A stretch of 64,000 nt of DNA from positions 434,001-498,000 of the forward strand of contig NZ_SCVE01000012.1 in assembly GCF_004297105.1 (NCBI RefSeq), written 5' to 3'. Below are positions 8,888-18,518 of the stretch, piece after piece (the stretch's first letter is position 1; every line of letters starts with the position of its first letter). This DNA comes from Herbiconiux sp. Its GTDB lineage: Bacteria > Actinomycetota > Actinomycetes > Actinomycetales > Microbacteriaceae. The notes beneath the pieces are model-generated. The model saw nothing but the letters and a program-made list of their open reading frames with translations. It was not told the origin of the DNA and made no database searches. The position numbers were made by a program, and so were the translations under genes.

Positions 8888-9880
8888 ATGGCAACCTCCG
8901 TGCCCTTCGTCCGCGCGGCGAAGCGCCCCGCCAAGGTCGCCCCGGCTCCGGATGAGCCTCTCATCCCGAGCCGGGGCGGCCGCGGCCGCGGCGCCTACTG
9001 GCTCTATCTCCTCCCCGGGTTCGTGCTCCTCACGGTCATCGTGCTCATCCCGCTCGGCTGGAACGTCTACCTGAGCTTCACCGAGTGGCGCGGCATCAAA
9101 CCACCGGAGTTCATCGGCCTCGACAACTGGATCGAGTTGTTCGGCGACGCGGCCTTCTGGGCCTCGTTCCGCAACTCCATCGCGATGATCATCGCGATGG
9201 TGATCGTGCCGACCCTCCTCGGCCTGCTCCTGGCGGCCCTCCTGTTCGACCTGATCGGGCGCAAGTTCGGCGGCCGGCTGGCCAGCTTCCTGCGAGCCAC
9301 CTACTACCTTCCGCAGATCCTCCCGGTGGCCGTCGCCGGCATCGTGATCGGCTGGATCCTCCGGCCGGGCGACGACGGCGCCCTCAACCAGATCCTCGAG
9401 TCGATCGGTCTCGGCACCCTGGCCCACAACTGGCTGGGCAGCCCCGACACGGCATTGGCGAGCATCATGCTGGTGATGGTCTGGGTGCAGATCGGCTACC
9501 CGATCGTGATCTTCATGGCCGCGCTGCAGCGGGTCGACCCCGAACTCTACGAGGCCGCCGAACTCGACGGCGCCAACTGGCTGCAGCGGTTCCGCTCGAT
9601 CACGGTGAGCATCATCCGCCCCGAGATCTACGTGGTGGCCCTCACGTGCACCATCGCGGCGCTGAAGGTCTTCGGCCCCATCTACGTGCTGACCGGCGGC
9701 GGGCCGGGCACTTCCACCCTGGTGCCCGCGTACTACGCCTATAGCGAGTTCTTCCAGTCGCAGCAGGTGGGCTACGGCGCCACCATCGCCACGGCGCTCA
9801 CCGTCATCATCGCGATCGTCGCCATCGCATTCATCCGCGCTCAACTACGCGGGGAAGAGAAGGAGAGGGCCGGCCTGTGA
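8888..9880 (+). CDS. ABC sugar permease, MalF-like
   Basis: A 330-residue inner-membrane permease with six predicted membrane segments, after a cytosolic basic N-terminus. The EAA loop reads EAAELDGANWLQRFRSITV, followed by the IxxP element (IIRPEI), which docks to the ATPase. The FxxWxG-like segment near the start (SFTEWRG) is typical of the MalF/UgpA side of CUT1 importers. It overlaps the next permease by GTGA, indicating coupled translation and a one-to-one heterodimer. Confidence 0.93.
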   Translation: MATSVPFVRAAKRPAKVAPAPDEPLIPSRGGRGRGAYWLYLLPGFVLLTVIVLIPLGWNVYLSFTEWRGIKPPEFIGLDNWIELFGDAAFWASFRNSIAMIIAMVIVPTLLGLLLAALLFDLIGRKFGGRLASFLRATYYLPQILPVAVAGIVIGWILRPGDDGALNQILESIGLGTLAHNWLGSPDTALASIMLVMVWVQIGYPIVIFMAALQRVDPELYEAAELDGANWLQRFRSITVSIIRPEIYVVALTCTIAALKVFGPIYVLTGGGPGTSTLVPAYYAYSEFFQSQQVGYGATIATALTVIIAIVAIAFIRAQLRGEEKERAGL

Positions 9881-10815
9881 CCGCCACCACCCCCATCAGC
9901 CGGTCGGCTCCGGATGCCGGAGAGCCCATGGCTCCCCCGCGCCCGCCCCGGGCATCCGCCGGTCTGCAGCGCCGGCGCAAGAACGGCAAACGGCCACGCA
10001 CCGTCACCGACTGGGTGCTGCTGGCGGCGGCCATCGTGGTGGCCGTGCTGATCGCGTTCCCGTTCATCCTGATTCTGATCAACTCGTTCAAGTCGCCGCA
10101 GGACTACGCGGCCACCGGCCCGCTGCAGCTGCCGACGCAGCTCTACTTCGACGGCATCGTGCGGTTCTGGGAACGCGTCGACTTCCCCCAGAAGCTGTGG
10201 AACAGCATCTTCATCTCCGGGGTCGTCTCCGTGCTCGCGGTACTCATCTCGGTGCTGAACGCCTTCGCGATCGGCATCGGCCGCGTGCGTGCCCGCACGT
10301 CGATCATCGTGCTGTTCCTGCTCGCGAACCTGCTGCCGCAGGAGGCGCTGCTCTACCCGCTCTACTACATGTTCAAGCAGGTCGGCCTCTACGACAACGT
10401 GTGGAGCGTCATCATCATCTTCACCGTCATCCAGAGCGCGTTCGGCACCTATCTGCTCTCCAGCGTCTTCGGCACCTTCCCCAAGGAGGTGCTCGAGGCG
10501 GCCGCCCTCGATGGTGCCGGGCGCTGGAAGACACTGTGGCGGGTGATCGTGCCCATCTCCCGGCCCACGCTCTCGGTGCTGTTGATCTTCTTCTTCATCT
10601 GGACTTGGAACGAATTCCTCATCCCCCTGACGTTCCTGGTGTCGAACGACAACCAGACCGTGCCCGTGGCCATCAGCGTGCTGCAGGGAGACCGGCTGAT
10701 GGACGTCACCACCACGAGCGCCTCGGCACTCCTCGGCCTCATCCCGACCCTGGTGTTCTTCCTCATCTTCCAGCGCACCCTCACCCGTGGCATCACCGCC
10801 GGCGCGGTGAAGTGA
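9877..10815 (+). CDS. ABC sugar permease, MalG-like
   Basis: A 312-residue partner permease with six predicted membrane segments and the EAA loop EAAALDGAGRWKTLWRVIVP, placed as usual near residue 210. It starts with a GTG overlapping the stop of the first permease. Pro- and Arg-rich residues precede the first membrane segment. It belongs to the CUT1 family. Together with the two upstream genes it makes an importer lacking only its ATP-binding subunit. It is followed after 34 bases by the alpha-xylosidase gene, preceded by an AAGGAAA ribosome site. Confidence 0.93.
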   Translation: MTATTPISRSAPDAGEPMAPPRPPRASAGLQRRRKNGKRPRTVTDWVLLAAAIVVAVLIAFPFILILINSFKSPQDYAATGPLQLPTQLYFDGIVRFWERVDFPQKLWNSIFISGVVSVLAVLISVLNAFAIGIGRVRARTSIIVLFLLANLLPQEALLYPLYYMFKQVGLYDNVWSVIIIFTVIQSAFGTYLLSSVFGTFPKEVLEAAALDGAGRWKTLWRVIVPISRPTLSVLLIFFFIWTWNEFLIPLTFLVSNDNQTVPVAISVLQGDRLMDVTTTSASALLGLIPTLVFFLIFQRTLTRGITAGAVK

Positions 10816-10849
10816 CGACTGCCGACCACGACCGATACGAAGGAAATCA

Positions 10850-13153
10850 ATGAAGTTCACCGACGGCTTCTGGCACGTCCGACCCGGAGTCTCCGCCGTC
10901 TACGCCCAGGAGGCCTACGACATCGAGGAGCGCGACAACAGCCTCGTCGTGTCCGCCCCCACGAAGCGCATCGAATCGCGCGGAGATGTGCTCAATCGGC
11001 CGCTGCTGACCGTGACCCTCTCGTCGCCGCTCGAGGGCGTGGTGCGGGTGCGGATCGAGCACTTCCAGGGCACCCGGCCCTCGCCCGGCTTCGAACTCGT
11101 GGGCGCAGAGAGCGGGGTCGGCACGGCCCGCCTCGACGGCGACGCCGGCACTCTCACCACGGGGTCGCTCACCGCCCGCATCGCGAAAGGGGCGCCCTGG
11201 GCTCTGAGCTTCCACTCCACGACCGCCGACGGCGTGACCCGGCCCCTCACCGCGAGCGGCCACAAATCGGTGGGCTACATCACGCTCGCGCCCGGCGCGC
11301 CGGTCGCCGCGGAGCCTGCCGGCATCGCGGGCGTCACCACCACGGGACTGGCATCATCCGCCCACTACGTGCACGAGCAGCTCGACCTGGGTGTGGGCGA
11401 GACGATCTACGGACTCGGCGAGCGCTTCGGCCCGGTGGTGAAGAACGGTCAGACCATCGACTCGTGGAACGCCGACGGCGGCACCTCGAGCGAGCAGTCC
11501 TACAAGAACGTGCCGTTCTACCTCTCGTCCGAGGGGTACGGCGTGCTGGTCAACCACCCCGAGCACGTCTCGTTCGAGGTGGGATCCGAGGCGGTCGAGC
11601 GGGTGCAGTTCTCGACCGCGGGCGAGGCCCTGGAGTACTTCGTGATCGACGGGCCCACACCGAAGGACGTGCTGTCGCGCTACACCGCACTGACCGGCCG
11701 TCCGGCACGCGTGCCCGCCTGGTCGTACGGCCTGTGGCTCTCGACCTCGTTCACCACCGACTACGACGAGGCCACCGTCATGAGCTTCATCGACGGCATG
11801 CAGGAGCGGGAGCTGCCGATGTCGGTCTTCCACTTCGACTGCTTCTGGATGCGCGAGTTCAACTGGACCGACTTCGACTGGGACGCCCGTACCTTCCCCG
11901 ACCCGGAGGGCATGCTCGCCCGCGTGCACGAGCGCTCGCTGCGGGTGTCGGCCTGGCTGAACCCCTACATCGCCCAGCGCTCGCCCCTGTTCGCCGAGGG
12001 CGCGGCCGCCGGCTACCTGGTGAAGCGGCCCGACGGCACGGTCTGGCAGTGGGACTTCTGGCAGGCCGGAATGGGCCTCGTCGACTTCACCAATCCCGAG
12101 GCGCGCAGCTGGTTCCAGGAGAAGGTGCGCACCCTGGCGCGACAGGGGGTCGACGCCGTCAAGACCGACTTCGGCGAGCGCGTACCGCTCGACGTGGTGT
12201 GGCACGACGGCTCGTCGCCCGAGACCATGCACAACCTTTACACCCAGCTCTACAACGAGGCCGTGTTCGAGGTGCTCGAAGAGGAGAACGGGGTGGGCTC
12301 CGCGGTGCTGTTCGCCCGATCGGCCACGGCCGGCGGCCAGCGGATGCCCGTGCACTGGGGTGGCGACAACTCCTCGTCGTTCGTGTCGATGGCCGAGACG
12401 CTGCGCGGCGGGCTCTCGCTCGCGCTGAGCGGGTTCGGCTTCTGGAGCCACGACATCGGCGGCTTCGAGGGAACCCCCGATCCGGAGGTGTTCAAGCGCT
12501 GGGTGGCGTTCGGGCTGCTCTCGTCGCACTCACGTCTGCACGGCTCCACGAGCTACCGGGTGCCGTGGGCCTTCGACGAGGAGGCCGTGGAGGTGACCCG
12601 ACGGTTCGCCACCCTGAAGCTGTCGCTCATGCCCTACCTCTACTCCGTGGGGCTCGAAGCCCACTCGACGGGTGTGCCGTTCATGCGGCCGATGCTCCTG
12701 GAGTTCCCGGCCGACCCCGCTGTGCGCTACCTCGACCGGCAGTACATGCTGGGGTCGTCGTTGCTCGTGGCTCCGGTGTTCTCCGCGTCGGGGCAGGTCG
12801 AGTACTACCTGCCCGCCGGCACGTGGACCCAGCTCCTGACCGGCGAGACCGTGGTACTGCCCGTGGGTACCTGGCGGCGCGAGACGCACGATGTCTTCAG
12901 TCTCCCGGTCTGGGTGCGGGGCGGATCGGTGCTGCCGATGACGTCGCGGGTCGACCGGCCCGATCACGACTACTTCGACTCGCTGTCGTTCGTGACCTAC
13001 CCGGGCGGCGGCGGGCCGTCGTCGGTGACGGTCACCTCGCCCTCCGACGGGCGCACCGTGGTGTTCGACATCACGCGCACAGGTGACGGCTCGGTCGCGG
13101 TGACGACGGATGCCGCCGACCTCGAGTTCGCGGTGCGGGAGGCCGGCGCATGA
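10850..13153 (+). CDS. yicI: GH31 alpha-xylosidase (YicI-like)
   Basis: A 767-residue glycoside hydrolase of family 31. The nucleophile motif KTDFGERVP places Asp440, and HWGGD places the acid/base Asp506. The spacing of 66 residues equals that between D416 and D482 of E. coli YicI, as I recall it. The flanking stretch [19 protein letters not shown] and the [13 protein letters not shown] segment also follow YicI closely. YicI-type enzymes remove terminal alpha-1,6-linked xylose, for example from isoprimeverose. There is no signal peptide, so it acts in the cytosol on imported sugar. It overlaps the beta-glucosidase by ATGA. Alpha-glucosidase activity is the main alternative. Confidence 0.9.
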   Translation: MKFTDGFWHVRPGVSAVYAQEAYDIEERDNSLVVSAPTKRIESRGDVLNRPLLTVTLSSPLEGVVRVRIEHFQGTRPSPGFELVGAESGVGTARLDGDAGTLTTGSLTARIAKGAPWALSFHSTTADGVTRPLTASGHKSVGYITLAPGAPVAAEPAGIAGVTTTGLASSAHYVHEQLDLGVGETIYGLGERFGPVVKNGQTIDSWNADGGTSSEQSYKNVPFYLSSEGYGVLVNHPEHVSFEVGSEAVERVQFSTAGEALEYFVIDGPTPKDVLSRYTALTGRPARVPAWSYGLWLSTSFTTDYDEATVMSFIDGMQERELPMSVFHFDCFWMREFNWTDFDWDARTFPDPEGMLARVHERSLRVSAWLNPYIAQRSPLFAEGAAAGYLVKRPDGTVWQWDFWQAGMGLVDFTNPEARSWFQEKVRTLARQGVDAVKTDFGERVPLDVVWHDGSSPETMHNLYTQLYNEAVFEVLEEENGVGSAVLFARSATAGGQRMPVHWGGDNSSSFVSMAETLRGGLSLALSGFGFWSHDIGGFEGTPDPEVFKRWVAFGLLSSHSRLHGSTSYRVPWAFDEEAVEVTRRFATLKLSLMPYLYSVGLEAHSTGVPFMRPMLLEFPADPAVRYLDRQYMLGSSLLVAPVFSASGQVEYYLPAGTWTQLLTGETVVLPVGTWRRETHDVFSLPVWVRGGSVLPMTSRVDRPDHDYFDSLSFVTYPGGGGPSSVTVTSPSDGRTVVFDITRTGDGSVAVTTDAADLEFAVREAGA

Positions 13154-14640
13154 GCGCGACGCACGACTCCGGTGACCCCACGACGGGGCGGGACGACTAC
13201 CGAGACACGGGACTGACCTTTCCACCCGGGTTCGTGATCGGTTCGGCCACCGCGTCGTACCAGATCGAGGGAGCCTTCGACGAGGACGGTCGCGGGCCGT
13301 CGATCTGGGACACCTTCAGTCACACCCCGGGAAAGGTCTGGAACGGCGACACCGGTGACGTGGCCGACGACCATTACCACCGGTGGGAGGCCGACCTCGA
13401 CCTGATGCAGGAGCTGGGACTCGAGTCGTACCGGTTCTCGATCGCCTGGCCGCGCATCCAGCCCACCGGCCGGGGACCAGCCCTGCCCGAGGGGATCGCG
13501 TTCTACTCGCGCCTCGTCGACGGCCTGATCGCCCGCGGCATCACGCCGATCGCCACGCTCTACCACTGGGATCTGCCGCAGGCGCTCGAGGACGAGGGCG
13601 GCTGGACCGCCCGGTCGACGGCGCTGGCCTTCGCCGAGTACGCCCGCATCATGGGAGAAGCGCTCGGCGACCGCATCGCGGTGTGGACGACCCTGAACGA
13701 GCCCTGGTGCTCGGCCTACCTGGGGTACGGGTCGGGGGCGCACGCTCCCGGGGTGACCTCACCCGAGGCGGCGCTGAAGGCGGTGCACCATCTCAACCTG
13801 GCGCACGGCCTGGCGATCGAGGCGCTGCGCCCGGTCGTGTCGAACGCACCGCAGTACTCCATCACCCTCAACCTGCACGTGCTGCGGGCCGAGGCCGGAT
13901 CGGGCGCGTCGGGGGCCGACGCGGTGCGCCGGATCGACGCCATCGCCAACCGGGCGTTCACGGGGCCGCTGCTGCACGGCGCGTACCCTGCCGACCTGTT
14001 CGAGGACACCGCATCCGTCACCGATTGGTCGTTCGTGCAGGCCGGCGACCTCGAGGTGATCCGCCAGCCGATCGATGTGCTGGGCGTGAACTACTACGCC
14101 ACCACCGTCGTGCGGCACTGGGACGGGGTGTCGCCGCGGCTGATGGCCGACGGACACAAGGATGTCGGCGGGTCGCCGTGGCCGGGTGCCGACGACGTCG
14201 AGTTCCTGCCGCAGGAGGGGCCGTATACCTCGATGGGCTGGAACATCGATCCGTCGGGGTTGCTCGAGCTGCTGCTGGCCCTGCACGAAGAATTCCCCTC
14301 GCAGCCGCTGATGATCACGGAGAACGGGGCCGCGTTCGAGGATGTCGTGACCCTCGACGGTGCCGACGGAGCTCCGCGTGTGCACGATCGACTCCGCGTG
14401 GACTACCTGCAGCGGCACTTCACGGCCGCGCACCGGGCGCTCGCCCAGGGAGTCGACCTGCGCGGCTATCAGGTGTGGAGCCTGCTCGACAACTTCGAGT
14501 GGGGCTACGGCTACTCCAAGCGCTTCGGCATCATCCGGGTCGACTACGACACGCAGGATCGCATCGTGAAGGACAGCGCCCTGTGGCTGCGCCGGCTCAT
14601 CGCAGGGCGGAGCATCCCGCCCACGGACGGGTTCGCCTGA
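13150..14640 (+). CDS. GH1 beta-glucosidase
   Basis: A 496-residue family 1 glycoside hydrolase. The acid/base lies in TLNEPW (Glu184) and the nucleophile in MITENGA (Glu391). The N-terminal [19 protein letters not shown] and C-terminal [17 protein letters not shown] (aglycone and glucose-binding elements) are typical. The enzyme is cytosolic and is translated through an ATGA overlap with the alpha-xylosidase, so both act on the same imported substrate. The xylosidase would trim xylose side groups and this enzyme would then cut beta-1,4-glucosyl bonds of the exposed cello-oligosaccharide. The exact substrate is inferred. Confidence 0.94.
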   Translation: MSATHDSGDPTTGRDDYRDTGLTFPPGFVIGSATASYQIEGAFDEDGRGPSIWDTFSHTPGKVWNGDTGDVADDHYHRWEADLDLMQELGLESYRFSIAWPRIQPTGRGPALPEGIAFYSRLVDGLIARGITPIATLYHWDLPQALEDEGGWTARSTALAFAEYARIMGEALGDRIAVWTTLNEPWCSAYLGYGSGAHAPGVTSPEAALKAVHHLNLAHGLAIEALRPVVSNAPQYSITLNLHVLRAEAGSGASGADAVRRIDAIANRAFTGPLLHGAYPADLFEDTASVTDWSFVQAGDLEVIRQPIDVLGVNYYATTVVRHWDGVSPRLMADGHKDVGGSPWPGADDVEFLPQEGPYTSMGWNIDPSGLLELLLALHEEFPSQPLMITENGAAFEDVVTLDGADGAPRVHDRLRVDYLQRHFTAAHRALAQGVDLRGYQVWSLLDNFEWGYGYSKRFGIIRVDYDTQDRIVKDSALWLRRLIAGRSIPPTDGFA

Positions 14641-14653
14641 CGTGATTCGGTGT

Positions 14654-16129
14654 CTAGAGGGCGCCGCGACCTGATCGGGCTCGGAGCATCCCGAACAGCA
14701 CGAGGACGGCGGCCAGGGCGGTGACGGCGAATCCCGCGACCGTGACTCCGGTCTGGAAGCTGGCGGCCTGGTCGGCACTCCAGGCGGACGACGAGATGTC
14801 GCCCGTGAAGAGCGCGGCGAGGATGGTGCCGGTGACGGCGATCCCGACTCCCGTGGCGACCTGACTCGAGGTGTCGACCAGGGCGGCACCGATGGTGGTG
14901 CGGTTCTCGGGCAGCCCCGTCATGACGTTGGTGCCGGCGACGACGCCGACGATCCGCATCCCTGCAGCCACGAGGACGAGGGCGAACGCGATCCAGACGT
15001 ACCCGAAGCGGCTCCCCACGGCGAAGACGGCGAGGCCGAGCACAACCGCCGCCGCGCTCATCCAGGCGGCACGATTCATCCCCACCACGCGCAGGAACGG
15101 ACCCACGAGACGGCCGCCGAACAACAGCACGATGACCTGAGGGAGCATTCCGATCGATGCCAGCGCGGGCGGCCATCCCCACGCGAACTGCAGTTGCAGG
15201 GTGACCATGTAGCCGAGGCCCGCGATCGCGAGACCGGAAGCGGCCTTGTAGGCGAGGCCGCTCGAGACGAGGGGAAGCGCCACGAGTTCGAGGTCCAGGA
15301 GCGGGTAGCGCGCGGTGCGTTCGCGGACGACGAAGAGGGCGGCCGCCCCCACGGCGCCGGCACTCGCAGCCCAGGGAGTCCAGGACCCGATTCCTTCGTC
15401 GACGAACAGGGTCGGAGCCACGAGCGTCAGAACGATGGTGGCCGTGCCGAGGAGCGCCCCTGGAACGTCGAGGGGGTCGCGATGCAGCTCCTCGGGGAGG
15501 TCGTTCGCGACGCCCACGCGGATGCCGATGAAGGCGAGGATCGCGATGGGCACGTTGATGAGGAGCAGCACCTGCCACGGTGCGAACGCGAGGATGAAGC
15601 CGCCCACCGTCGGTCCGACGGCCAACCCCACGAGGCCCACCGTGGAGATGAGCGTGAGCGCCCGAACGCGCAGGGACTCCTCATCGAAGAGCCGGAAGGC
15701 CAGCGCCAGGGAGCCGGGGGTGGTCATCGCGGCGGCGATGCCCACCACGGCGCGCACGGCGATGAGCTGCTCGGGTGTGGTGACGAGAGCCGTGGAGGCG
15801 CTGGCGAGGGCGAGCAGTGTGAGGCCCACCAGCATCACGCGGCGCCGACCGAACCGGTCTGCGATCGCGCTGAACAGCAGCATGAGTCCACCGAAGACGA
15901 CCGCGTAGGCACCCGTGACCCACTGCAACTCCGTGGTCGAGGCGTCGAGTTCACGCCCGATCGTGGGGAGCGCGACGTTGAGGATCGAGTTGTCGAGCAT
16001 CTCGAGCAGGAACACCGCCGAGAGGCCGGCGAGGGCCACCCCCGCGGCTTTCAGCGTCTGCGGACGGTGCCGCGCTCGAGAGGTCTGCGCCTCATCGGTT
16101 CTGCGTGCTCGCTCGTTGTTCAGGCCCAT
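14654..16129 (-). CDS. MFS multidrug exporter (DHA2, 14 TM)
   Basis: A 491-residue protein with about fourteen membrane segments and the DHA2 signatures LDNSILNVALPTIGREL in TM1, ADRFGRRRVML (motif A) and the motif C region GLAVGPTVGGFI in TM5. These match the EmrB/QacA-type drug:proton antiporters of actinobacteria. It is convergent with the beta-glucosidase gene (13 bases between the stops), so it is not part of the sugar operon. It is divergent from the HTH gene at 16249. The substrate is unknown. Confidence 0.9.
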   Translation of the reverse strand: MGLNNERARRTDEAQTSRARHRPQTLKAAGVALAGLSAVFLLEMLDNSILNVALPTIGRELDASTTELQWVTGAYAVVFGGLMLLFSAIADRFGRRRVMLVGLTLLALASASTALVTTPEQLIAVRAVVGIAAAMTTPGSLALAFRLFDEESLRVRALTLISTVGLVGLAVGPTVGGFILAFAPWQVLLLINVPIAILAFIGIRVGVANDLPEELHRDPLDVPGALLGTATIVLTLVAPTLFVDEGIGSWTPWAASAGAVGAAALFVVRERTARYPLLDLELVALPLVSSGLAYKAASGLAIAGLGYMVTLQLQFAWGWPPALASIGMLPQVIVLLFGGRLVGPFLRVVGMNRAAWMSAAAVVLGLAVFAVGSRFGYVWIAFALVLVAAGMRIVGVVAGTNVMTGLPENRTTIGAALVDTSSQVATGVGIAVTGTILAALFTGDISSSAWSADQAASFQTGVTVAGFAVTALAAVLVLFGMLRARSGRGAL

Positions 16130-16248
16130 GCCACGTCCTCCATCTAGGGAGAAGTGGCTGCTCGGTGAGCGGCGTGTGAACGGGGCTGACGGCCCACGCT
16201 TTTACTTCCGGTGCCATCAGCATACCGCCTGGGCACACAGCGCTCCTC

Positions 16249-16812
16249 ATGGCCGCCGACGAGGAGTCGGGGATGCTGACCCAGGGCGACGACTCCTCCA
16301 GCGCGATCGGACATGCGCTCAGAATCCAGGCGGCCGCAGATGATGTCGTACGCGCTGTGGTGCAGCAGGCGCGAGAGCGCGGCGTGACGTGGCAGACGAT
16401 CGGCGACGCCTTGGGCGTGAGCCGTCAGGCCGCATTCCAGCGCTACGGCAAGCCGATCGACCCACGAACAGGAGAACCCATGAACACCACACCCCTTGCC
16501 GGCGCCACCGAGCTGGCCCGCACGATCGTCGACGATCTCGCGGCAGGGCGCTGGCAAGCCATCACCGAACAGTTCGATCCGATGATGCGCAACTCACTCT
16601 CCGAGGAGGCGCTGGCCGCCGCGTGGGCACAGATCGTGGGAACCTCTGGCGCGTTCGAAGGGCAGGGCGAACCCGTGGTGACGCGAGCCGGCGACCTGAC
16701 GATCACCAACACGCCGCTCTCGATGGAGGCGGGCGACTACACGGCCCGCATCGCGTTCCGCGACGACCGCACCATCGCAGGCCTCCACATCCTCACGGAG
16801 CCGGCGCCATGA
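16249..16812 (+). CDS. HTH and DUF3887-like protein
   Basis: A 187-residue two-part protein. Residues about 22-66 look like a helix-turn-helix (VTWQTIGDALGVSRQAAFQR), similar to short HTH domains common in actinobacteria. The second part, from about residue 78, resembles DUF3887 (a small alpha/beta domain often fused to hydrolases), judging by ELARTIVDDLAAGRWQAITEQF and the ADLTITNTPL-like strands. Such proteins are commonly found next to CPBP-family membrane proteases, as here: the stop overlaps the next gene by ATGA. The start could also be the Met nine codons in. It may act as a regulator or partner of the now broken protease. Confidence 0.65.
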   Translation: MAADEESGMLTQGDDSSSAIGHALRIQAAADDVVRAVVQQARERGVTWQTIGDALGVSRQAAFQRYGKPIDPRTGEPMNTTPLAGATELARTIVDDLAAGRWQAITEQFDPMMRNSLSEEALAAAWAQIVGTSGAFEGQGEPVVTRAGDLTITNTPLSMEAGDYTARIAFRDDRTIAGLHILTEPAP

Positions 16813-17614
16813 CCATCGAGACCACGGTGGCGAACAGCGGCACGGATGCGCGCACCCCGGCCCGCGTGAGCCGGCGCGACATCCGCTCTATCGCCGCGTA
16901 CGTGGCGATCGCGTTCGGCCTCGCCTGGCTTCTCGCGGTCCCCCTCTGGCTCGGCGACGGACTCGCCAGTCCGCTCTTCCCCCTCATCGCCGTGGCCACC
17001 ATGGCGACTCCCGCCGCCGCTGCCCTGATCGTGGTGTTCGTCGTCGACCGGCCGACGCAGAGGGCACGAACCCTCGGGTTGTGGCCGTTGAAGCCGGTGC
17101 GACGGCTGATCGGATTCGCCGCCCTGGGCATCTTCGTTCCTCTCGCGCTCGTTCTCGTCGCCCTGCCGGTGGGGGCACTGTTCGGCGTGTACCCCGCCGA
17201 CTTCGTGAACTTCTCGGGGTTCGACGAGTACGTCAACGAGCAGGCGCGCGCTGCCGGAGTGGGCGAGGTGCCCATCCCTGTCGGAGCGCTCGTCGCCATC
17301 CAGCTCGTCATCCTGCCCTCCGCGGCGTTCATCAACCTGATTCCAGCGCTCGGAGAAGAACTCGGCTGGCGGGGCTGGCTGCTGCCGAAACTCCTCCCGC
17401 TCGGAGCTGTGCCCGCCATCGTGATCTCGACACCACGCAGGCGACCGTACTCGGCTGGAGTGGATGGATCGTGCCGATCGCACTCGTGACCGAGCTCGTC
17501 GCCACCGGCCGATTCCAGCGCCCGGGCCCGCCGCGACCACAATCGGGATTGCAGCCTCCCTTCCGAAGGAAGGGTGACCTGAGCGAAAGGCACGACCATG
17601 CACGTCACGTCTGA
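16809..17614 (+). pseudogene. CPBP (Abi) intramembrane protease, internally deleted and frameshifted
   Basis: The frame beginning at 16809 encodes several membrane segments and the first catalytic motif of CPBP/Abi proteases, EELGWRGWLLPK, and reads on to IVIS. It then turns into an unrelated basic tail and stops at 17489. The normal end of the family, with the pattern VLGWSGWIVPIALV and VATGRF, appears immediately after, in another frame (about 17427-17535, open to 17614). The middle part carrying the second and third motifs (FxxxH-type and HxxxN/D) is missing from both frames. The simplest reading is an internal deletion of perhaps 60-90 codons that also shifted the frame. The encoded protein would be inactive. 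Confidence 0.75.
17558..17574. promoter_or_regulatory. Inverted repeat before the alpha/beta hydrolase gene
   Basis: CCCTTCC-GAA-GGAAGGG is a perfect 7-bp dyad. A TTGCAG lies 3 bases upstream and the ATG of the next gene 23 bases downstream. No T-run follows, so it is not a terminator. Its form recalls operators of MerR-family activators, which lie between -35 and -10 elements. No MerR gene is present in the window, so the binder is unknown. Confidence 0.5.
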
Positions 17615-18359
17615 ACGGAACCTCGACACCCGCGTCACCGAGCGCGAATTCACCATCGGCGACATCTCCGGCATCCTGTGGACGCCACCGGCCGCATCCC
17701 CGGCCACCCCGGTCCCCCTCATCCTGATGGGACAACCGGGCGGGATGGGGATGAGACGGATGTATCCCCGCCTCGCCGTGCGTGCACGCAGCGCCAGTGC
17801 GCAGGGGTTCGCGGCGGTCTCCATCGAGATGCCCGGAGCAGGTGGCCGAACACCACTCCCCGGTGCAGAGCAGGCCCGATCGGACCTCGCCCGTGCGATC
17901 TCCGCGGGAGAACAGCCGGATGACGACGTCATCGACCGGTTGATCCTCCCGCTCGTCGACCAGGCCGCGCCCGAGTGGCAGACCACGCTCGACGAGGTAC
18001 TCGCCCGTCCTGAGATCGGCGAGCGGGTCGGATTCTCCGGTGGGGTGATCGCGATCGGAGTGCGTCTGGCCGCAATCGAACCCCGGATCGTCGCGGCCGG
18101 CCTGTTCGCCGGCAGTTACGTGCCGCGCGCGACCAGGGAGGAGGCGCGGCAGGTGACGATCCCGCTGCACGTCCTCCTGCAATGGGATGACGAGGGAAAC
18201 GACCGCGCGATGGCGCTCGATCTGTTCGACGCCTTCGGATCGACGGAGAAGACCCTCTACGCCAGTCTGGGTGGCCACACGGGCGTTCCGCCGCACGCCG
18301 GCGACGATGCGGACCGCTTCTTCGCCCGCCATCTCTCGATGGGCCGAGGTTCGCGCTAG
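17598..18359 (+). CDS. Alpha/beta hydrolase, dienelactone-hydrolase-like
   Basis: A 253-residue protein with an alpha/beta hydrolase layout. LILMGQPGGMGM is the oxyanion region after strand 3. The nucleophile elbow is probably GFSGG (Ser near residue 149), the acid is likely the Asp in LLQWDDEGN, and the base is the His in GGHTGVPPHA. Bacterial hypothetical hydrolases of this kind act on small esters or lactones, but no substrate can be named. It is monocistronic, lying between the broken protease gene and a tRNA gene, with a conspicuous inverted repeat immediately upstream that may control it. The ribosome site is weak (GAAAGG). Confidence 0.75.
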   Translation: MHVTSERNLDTRVTEREFTIGDISGILWTPPAASPATPVPLILMGQPGGMGMRRMYPRLAVRARSASAQGFAAVSIEMPGAGGRTPLPGAEQARSDLARAISAGEQPDDDVIDRLILPLVDQAAPEWQTTLDEVLARPEIGERVGFSGGVIAIGVRLAAIEPRIVAAGLFAGSYVPRATREEARQVTIPLHVLLQWDDEGNDRAMALDLFDAFGSTEKTLYASLGGHTGVPPHAGDDADRFFARHLSMGRGSR

Positions 18360-18408
18360 CGCTGTTCAGCGGGCGGCGACGGTGCGTCTGCCCGAGGGAG
18401 GACCTGTG

Positions 18409-18499
18409 CGGAGACGGTGGGATTTGAACCCACGGAACCCAATAAAGGGTTCTCCACCTTAGCAGGGTGGTGCACTAGGCCGAACTATGCGACGTCTCC
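18409..18499 (-). tRNA. tRNA-Ser (GCT anticodon)
   Basis: On the minus strand a 7-bp acceptor stem GGAGACG/CGTCTCC closes a 91-base molecule. The anticodon stem CCACC/GGTGG carries a loop with GCT. A long variable arm (stem AACCC/GGGTT) marks it as a class II serine tRNA, and the T-loop is TTCAAAT. No CCA is encoded. It reads AGC and AGU codons. A second tRNA-Ser lies 4.3 kb away, on the way to serS. Confidence 0.95.
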
Positions 18500-18518
18500 T
18501 TGGCTTTCGCCTCCGCCA

